From positions 1-21,339 of the forward strand of contig CALMOR010000244.1 of the NCBI GenBank assembly GCA_937872165.1: a DNA stretch of 21,339 nucleotides, read 5' to 3'. The translations under genes were made by a program, and so were the position numbers. This DNA comes from an uncultured Burkholderiales bacterium (GTDB lineage Bacteria; Pseudomonadota; Gammaproteobacteria; Burkholderiales; Burkholderiaceae_D). Below are positions 17,783-21,339 of the stretch, piece by piece; position 1 is the first letter of the stretch; each line of letters starts with the position of its first letter. The notes beneath the pieces are model-generated. The model searched no databases and had not been told where the DNA came from. It was given only the letters and a program-made list of their open reading frames with translations.

Positions 17783-17811
17783 AATGTAGCTTCTCGGCCG
17801 TTGATCGGCAA
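17783..17811 (-). promoter_or_regulatory. exbB operon promoter
   Basis: On the minus strand, -35 TTGCCG (17806-17811) and -10 TACATT (17783-17788) have a 17-bp spacer; each matches four of six consensus bases. The leader would be about 90 nt and holds a small hairpin, CGGCCC/GGGCCG, at 17752-17768. Confidence 0.55.
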
Positions 17812-17876
17812 GCCGCGGGGCCGATGCAGATGAAACGAAATCCTGTCGGCTCAAGGCGTTAAGTCGTTCGTTCCGG

Positions 17877-17885
17877 TGTGGATAA
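17877..17885 (-). promoter_or_regulatory. Perfect DnaA box
   Basis: TGTGGATAA on the plus strand is the exact complement of the consensus TTATCCACA. One weaker relative, TGTGGACAG (7 of 9), lies near 18048-18056. No dnaA, dnaN or AT-rich unwinding region is present, so it is not an origin by itself; regulation of the flanking genes or DnaA titration is possible. Confidence 0.55.
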
Positions 17886-17971
17886 CTATGTGCATATCCC
17901 GTTCGACCCTTCCGGCGCCCGCAGAGAGCCGCTCCGGCGGGCCGCGCTCGGCGGGCGGAGGTGGCTGAATA

Positions 17972-17983
17972 CAAAGCGCTTTG
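17972..17983. promoter_or_regulatory. 12-bp palindrome, possible operator
   Basis: CAAAGCGCTTTG is a perfect inverted repeat just upstream of the possible xseA -35 box. It could be bound by a dimeric regulator; no regulator is identified. Confidence 0.35.
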
Positions 17984-18095
17984 CGCTCGCCGGCCACCGG
18001 TTTGACCCGTCGAGCGGCTTCGTGCTAAGCGTGGGGCAGTGTGGACAGATGCCCGCGCCACGGCCGTTGCGGAAGAAAAAGGGTTCGAAAAGCGC

Positions 18096-19460
18096 ATGAC
18101 CATTGACTTCGCGTCCGCCGGAGCGGATCCCTTCCGTCGCGTGTTGACCGTCGGCGAACTCGTGCGGCAGGTGGCGCATCTGCTGGAGCGCAGCTTTCCG
18201 CTGTCGTGGGTGGCGGGCGAGATCTCCAATCTCGTGCGCGCCGGTTCCGGCCACTGGTACTTTTCCCTGAAGGACCGCGACGCGCAGGTGCGCTGCGTGA
18301 TGTTCCGCAATCGCAATCAGAACGTCGACTGGATGCCGCGCGACGGCGATCGCGTCGAGGCCCGTGCGCTGCCCGGCCTGTATGCGCAGCGCGGCGACTT
18401 CCAGCTCCAGGTCGAACAGATGCGGCGCGCCGGCGCCGGAGCGCTGTACGAAGCGTTCGTGCGGATCAAGGCCGTCCTGGAGGAGGCCGGCCTCTTCGAC
18501 CCGGCCAGGAAGCGCGGACTGCCTGCGCATCCGCGACGGATCGGCGTCGTCACGTCGCTGCAGGCCGCGGCGCTTCGCGACGTGCTGACGACGCTCGCCC
18601 GGCGAGCGCCGCACGTCGAGGTCGTCGTCTTTCCCGCGCCGGTGCAGGGAACGGATGCGCCGGCCCGCATCGTGGAGGCGCTCGCCGCGGCGTCGGCGGC
18701 AGGGGCCACGCACGCCATCGAGCTCGTCCTGCTGGTCCGTGGCGGCGGCAGCATCGAGGACCTCTGGGCCTTCAACGACGAACGCGTGGCCCGCGCGATC
18801 GCGGCCACGGCGATCCCGGTCGTGAGCGGCGTCGGACATGAGACCGATTTCACGATCGCCGACTTCGTGGCCGATCTCCGGGCGGCCACGCCGACCGCTG
18901 CAGCCGAGATGGCCAGTCCCGATGCGGGCGCGCTGTCGACGAAGCTCGCGCGCTACCGCTCGGCGATGACCCGTGCCAACGATCGCCGCATGAACGTGTT
19001 CGCCCAGCGCGTCGACGAAGCGTCGCGTCGACTGCGGTCGCCGCGGCAGCGGCTCGACGACGCGCGGGAGTGTCTTGTTCGATTGACACAACGACTTGTC
19101 AATGCGGAAGGTCGGCAGCACCTTCTCGCCGCGCGGGCGCTGTCGGACCGGACCGACCGGCTGAGGGCCGCGCTGCCTTCGATCGCCTTGCTGGCCGGTC
19201 GCCTCGGCGCGACGCGGGTCGGGCTGATGCGCTCGGTGACCCGACGGGTGCAGATCGCAGACGGCAGGACGCTCGGCGCGCGGCAACGGCTCGTGCTGCT
19301 GGATCCGAAAGGCATTCTCCGGCGCGGCTACGCGATCGCGCTCGATCGCGATGGCTCGAGCATCCGGGATGCGACCGGACTCGCCGAAGGTGACGAGGTG
19401 ACCGTCGAGGTCGCGCGCGGTCGCTTCGTCTCGACAGTCGTCGGGAGCGGTTTCGAATGA
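18096..19460 (+). CDS. xseA: Exodeoxyribonuclease VII large subunit
   Basis: 454-residue nuclease subunit that, with XseB, degrades single-stranded DNA to short oligonucleotides in repair. Domains in order: an N-terminal OB-fold (about 10-110, with VAGEISNLVRAGSGHWYFSLKD), the catalytic core (about 130-330) with RGGGSIEDLWAFND from Arg215 and VGHETDFTIADFVADLRAATP from 246, then a long coiled-coil helical region (about 285-400) and a short beta C-terminus (GILRRGYAIA). Length matches E. coli (456). The ATG at 18096 gives the family N-terminus; a GTG 19 codons upstream is in frame but has no homologous extension. The ribosome site is weak. xseB is not nearby, which is common. Confidence 0.96.
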   Translation: MTIDFASAGADPFRRVLTVGELVRQVAHLLERSFPLSWVAGEISNLVRAGSGHWYFSLKDRDAQVRCVMFRNRNQNVDWMPRDGDRVEARALPGLYAQRGDFQLQVEQMRRAGAGALYEAFVRIKAVLEEAGLFDPARKRGLPAHPRRIGVVTSLQAAALRDVLTTLARRAPHVEVVVFPAPVQGTDAPARIVEALAAASAAGATHAIELVLLVRGGGSIEDLWAFNDERVARAIAATAIPVVSGVGHETDFTIADFVADLRAATPTAAAEMASPDAGALSTKLARYRSAMTRANDRRMNVFAQRVDEASRRLRSPRQRLDDARECLVRLTQRLVNAEGRQHLLAARALSDRTDRLRAALPSIALLAGRLGATRVGLMRSVTRRVQIADGRTLGARQRLVLLDPKGILRRGYAIALDRDGSSIRDATGLAEGDEVTVEVARGRFVSTVVGSGFE

Positions 19461-19531
19461 CACCCCCGGCGGACGGCTGTAAGCCCAAGCCTGAATTGCC
19501 GGGGTCTGTCCGGCGAGGCTCCGCGACGCTA

Positions 19532-19537
19532 TAGAAT
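19532..19537 (+). promoter_or_regulatory. -10 element upstream of sodB
   Basis: TAGAAT followed by CGCG, the same ten bases as the rpsT and SDR promoters. It lies 104 bp before the sodB ATG. No clear -35 is present at 17 bp. Upstream, CCCCGGC (19464-19470) and GCCGGGG (19498-19504) could form a weak xseA terminator. Confidence 0.5.
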
Positions 19538-19641
19538 CGCGCCTCGCCGCCCGGCCCCGTCAATGCGCGCAGGCGACCACTGCGCAACGCGATCCTTCAC
19601 CTCTTCCGTGGTCGAAGGCCGGCGTCATCGAAGGAGAATCC

Positions 19642-20217
19642 ATGGAACACAAGTTGCCGCCGCTGCCGTACTCGATGGATGCGCTGTCGCCCAACGTCTC
19701 GAAGGAGACGCTCGAGTATCACTATGGCAAGCACCATCAGACCTATGTGACCAACCTGAACAACCTCATCAAGGGCACCGAGTTCGAGGAGGCGACGCTC
19801 GAGGAGATCGTCAAGAAGTCGAGCGGCGGCGTGTTCAACAACAGCGCCCAGGTCTGGAATCACACGTTCTACTGGAGCAGCCTGTCGCCCGAGGGCGGCG
19901 GCGAGCCGAGCGGTGCGATCGGCGAGGCGATCACCGCGAAGTGGGGTGACTTCGCGACCTTCAAGGAAGCCTTCACGAAGGCCGCCATCGGTCAGTTCGG
20001 CTCCGGCTGGGCGTGGCTGGTGAAGAAGGGCGACGGCGTGGACATCGTCACCACCGGCAACGCCGACACGCCGCTCAGGGGATCCGACACGGCGCTCCTC
20101 ACGTGCGATGTCTGGGAGCACGCGTACTACATCGATTACCGCAACGCCCGACCGAAGTACATGGAAGCGTTCTGGAACATCGTCAATTGGGACTTCGCCA
20201 GCAAGAACATGAGCTGA
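19642..20217 (+). CDS. sodB: Superoxide dismutase, Fe type
   Basis: 191-residue cytoplasmic enzyme that converts superoxide to oxygen and peroxide. The four metal ligands are visible: His27, His74 (QVWNHTFYW), Asp156 and His160 (DVWEHAYYIDY). NNSAQVWNHTFYW and the FGSGWAWLV stretch are more typical of iron than manganese forms, so Fe is favoured; this is a family inference. Length equals E. coli SodB (193) within two residues. The start has AAGGAGA about 7 nt upstream. It follows xseA after a 181-bp gap with its own -10 box, and ends at a hairpin. Confidence 0.97.
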   Translation: MEHKLPPLPYSMDALSPNVSKETLEYHYGKHHQTYVTNLNNLIKGTEFEEATLEEIVKKSSGGVFNNSAQVWNHTFYWSSLSPEGGGEPSGAIGEAITAKWGDFATFKEAFTKAAIGQFGSGWAWLVKKGDGVDIVTTGNADTPLRGSDTALLTCDVWEHAYYIDYRNARPKYMEAFWNIVNWDFASKNMS

Positions 20218-20228
20218 GCGTCACCCGC

Positions 20229-20249
20229 AGGCCCGTCGACGACGGGCCT
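20229..20249 (+). terminator. Hairpin after sodB
   Basis: AGGCCCGTC (20229-20237) pairs perfectly with GACGGGCCT (20241-20249) around a three-base loop, 11 bp after the sodB stop. The T-tract is poor (CCATTCAC). Confidence 0.6.
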
Positions 20250-20279
20250 CCATTCACACGAGCAGGAGATGGTCGAATC

Positions 20280-20963
20280 GTGAATCCGATTTCGGCGGTG
20301 GAAAGCTGTGCGCGCGGTTCGTGCGATGTTCGAGATGGCGAGGACGACCGGATCGCGAGCGACAGGCCGTCGGTTCGCCCGACGCCGCTGTTCCGGTCGA
20401 TCTTCGGCCCGACCGCAACGCGTTGGACGGCAGGAGCGGTGGGCGTCCTGCTGCTCGCTTGCCTGTCCGGCACACCGGCCGCATCGGCCGCGTCGGGCGA
20501 CGACGCTTCTTGGTTCGTCCAGGCAGGAGAAGGCGATCGCGCCGTGAGGAACGCGACCTTCGGGGTCACGCACGGATACCGGCCGGACTGGCTGTCGGAA
20601 GACAGTCGGTGGTCGTTCTACGGCGAAGCGGCCGTCGGCGAATGGTTCATCCACCGGGACGACGAAAGCAAGCGGCTCAACTTCACGCAGATCAACCTGA
20701 CGCCGGTCGTCCGCTTCGGCGACAAGCGTGTCTTCGTCGAGGCCGGTATCGGACTCGCGGTCATCGTGCCGCGCTTCGAGGACGACGGACGTCGCTTCGG
20801 AAGCAAGTTCAACTTCGACGATCACGTGGCGATCGGAACCCGCTTCGGCGCAGCCCGGGAGAACGAACTCGCGGTTCGTCTCGAGCACTTCTCGAACGGA
20901 GGTATCCGGAATCCCAACCCGGGACAGAACTTCGTCTCGCTCCGCTTCGCGCGGCGCTTCTAG
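20280..20963 (+). CDS. PagL-like lipid A 3-O-deacylase (acyloxyacyl hydrolase)
   Basis: About 227 residues with a C-terminal eight-strand outer membrane barrel of the PagL family. The active-site motif HFSNGGIRNPNPG has His203, Ser205 and Asn206, and the chain ends with aromatic RF as barrel proteins do. PagL removes the 3-linked acyl chain from lipid A at the outer membrane. The acidic third member of the triad, a Glu 14 residues after His in P. aeruginosa PagL, is not present here: positions +13 and +14 are Gln216 and Asn217. The start is read as GTG at 20280 (AGGAG 11 nt upstream). This leaves about 50 polar residues before the hydrophobic signal segment (AVGVLLLACLSG, cleavage near ASA), an unusually long n-region, so the start is uncertain. 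Confidence 0.78.
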   Translation: MNPISAVESCARGSCDVRDGEDDRIASDRPSVRPTPLFRSIFGPTATRWTAGAVGVLLLACLSGTPAASAASGDDASWFVQAGEGDRAVRNATFGVTHGYRPDWLSEDSRWSFYGEAAVGEWFIHRDDESKRLNFTQINLTPVVRFGDKRVFVEAGIGLAVIVPRFEDDGRRFGSKFNFDDHVAIGTRFGAARENELAVRLEHFSNGGIRNPNPGQNFVSLRFARRF

Positions 20964-20977
20964 GCGCCGCGTACGCG

Positions 20978-21339
20978 TCAGTGGTCGGCGCTCGGCAGAC
21001 CGCTGATGCGCGTGCCGACGATGACGCCGTGCTTCGTGAACCAGCCCTTGTTCATCTCGAGGGCGTAGCGGGCTGGTCTGGCCGCGCAGTGGTTGTCCTC
21101 GGACTGCGGGGCCATGTCCTCGATGTTGAGGATCCGTCCGTCGCTGCCGATGAAGGCGACCGACAGAGGCAGCAGCGTGTTGCGCATCCACATGCATTGC
21201 ACGGCCGGCTGGTCGAACAGGAAGACCATTCCCTGACTCGCACCGAGCTGCCGACGGAACATGAGGCCCTTCGATCGTTCGTCGGGCGCCGCCGCCACCT
21301 CCGCGCGGATGACGTGGATGCCCGCCGTCAGCGGAATCA
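20978..21339 (-). CDS. DUF192 family protein, 5' end beyond the window
   Basis: Partial gene: about 119 codons remain and the frame stays open to the window edge. The protein has the DUF192 core: AAAPDERSKGLMFRRQLG, GMVFLFDQPAVQCMWMRNTLLPLSVAFIG and a C-terminal YALEMNKGWFTKHGV. The family is a small beta-rich fold, often exported, of unknown function. The N-terminus, where a signal peptide is usual, is missing. A GTG at 21298 is in frame, but homologous residues (LTAGIHVIRAEV) continue upstream of it, so it is not the true start. It converges on the PagL-like gene with only 14 bp between stops and no clear terminator. Confidence 0.88.
   Translation of the reverse strand, partial: IPLTAGIHVIRAEVAAAPDERSKGLMFRRQLGASQGMVFLFDQPAVQCMWMRNTLLPLSVAFIGSDGRILNIEDMAPQSEDNHCAARPARYALEMNKGWFTKHGVIVGTRISGLPSADH

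Larger units (their letters stand above)
17687..18095. other. Gene-free region between exbB and xseA
   Basis: This 409-bp divergent spacer carries no gene I can support. On the exbB side it holds the promoter and leader hairpin. In the middle is a perfect DnaA box (17877-17885). On the xseA side are a 12-bp palindrome (17972-17983) and a possible xseA promoter with TTGACC at 18002-18007 and GCTAAG at 18024-18029 (16-bp spacer, weak -10). A short GTG-start frame at 17878-18099 lacks a ribosome site and begins within the DnaA box. Confidence 0.6.

Noticed and set aside
17877..18056. Replication origin
   Set aside because: There is one perfect and one weak DnaA box only, no AT-rich unwinding segment, and no dnaA/dnaN/gidA neighbours.
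18039..18095. 19-codon upstream extension of xseA from a GTG
   Set aside because: The extension has no family match or ribosome site; the ATG at 18096 gives the expected length.
17878..18099. 73-codon GTG-start frame in the exbB-xseA spacer
   Set aside because: It has no ribosome site, its start lies inside the DnaA box, it overlaps the xseA start, and it has no recognisable content.
20269..20283. Four-codon frame (MVES) overlapping the PagL-like GTG start
   Set aside because: Its ATG directly abuts the AGGAG site, leaving no spacing for initiation, so it is unlikely to be translated, unlike the mini-ORF before sirB1.

Overview
The window reads as the chromosome of a high-GC betaproteobacterium, most likely in or near Burkholderiales. 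This rests on family content and gene order: a DUF3579 gene convergent with rpsT, rpsT divergent from murJ, murJ followed by a SirB1-type gene, and the run exbB-exbD-lpxK-Trm112-kdsB-adk divergent from xseA-sodB. I place these groupings from memory, not from a search. Almost all of the window is chromosomal core or near-core. I saw no insertion sequence, phage, CRISPR array, tRNA or rRNA.

Layout. (1) 1-3453: an AraC-type regulator (minus) is divergent from a large periplasmic di-heme peroxidase-like protein (plus). The 264-bp space between them holds repeated operator-like sequences. (2) 3580-5379: an MFS exporter (minus) and a DUF3579 protein (plus) diverge. (3) 5385-8415: a bidirectional terminator, rpsT (minus), then murJ and a SirB1-like transglutaminase/TPR protein (plus). 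A hairpin and a five-codon reading frame sit between murJ and sirB1. (4) 8434-11416: an HSD10-type short-chain dehydrogenase (minus) is divergent from an AidB-like acyl-CoA dehydrogenase (plus). A tiny, very acidic orphan protein and a strong bidirectional terminator follow. (5) 11433-17686: a minus-strand block with the membrane pyrophosphatase hppA, adk, kdsB, a Trm112-like protein, lpxK, exbD and exbB. (6) 17687-18095: a 409-bp gene-free region with an exbB promoter, a perfect DnaA box and a 12-bp palindrome. (7) 18096-21339: xseA, sodB and a PagL-like lipid A deacylase (plus), then a DUF192 gene (minus) cut by the window end.

Functional links. The densest theme is the cell envelope: LpxK and KdsB make lipid A and activate Kdo, MurJ flips lipid II, ExbB/ExbD energise outer-membrane processes, and the PagL-like protein would trim lipid A at the cell surface. 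HppA and Adk both act on phosphoanhydride energy. SodB and the peroxidase-like protein fit oxidative metabolism. The SDR and acyl-CoA dehydrogenase pair fits acyl-CoA or branched-chain catabolism.

No clearly new multi-gene system is visible. The most unusual points are the large peroxidase with its AraC operator repeats, a probable leaderless murJ, the hairpin plus mini-ORF before sirB1, the acidic orphan protein, and the DnaA box region upstream of xseA.
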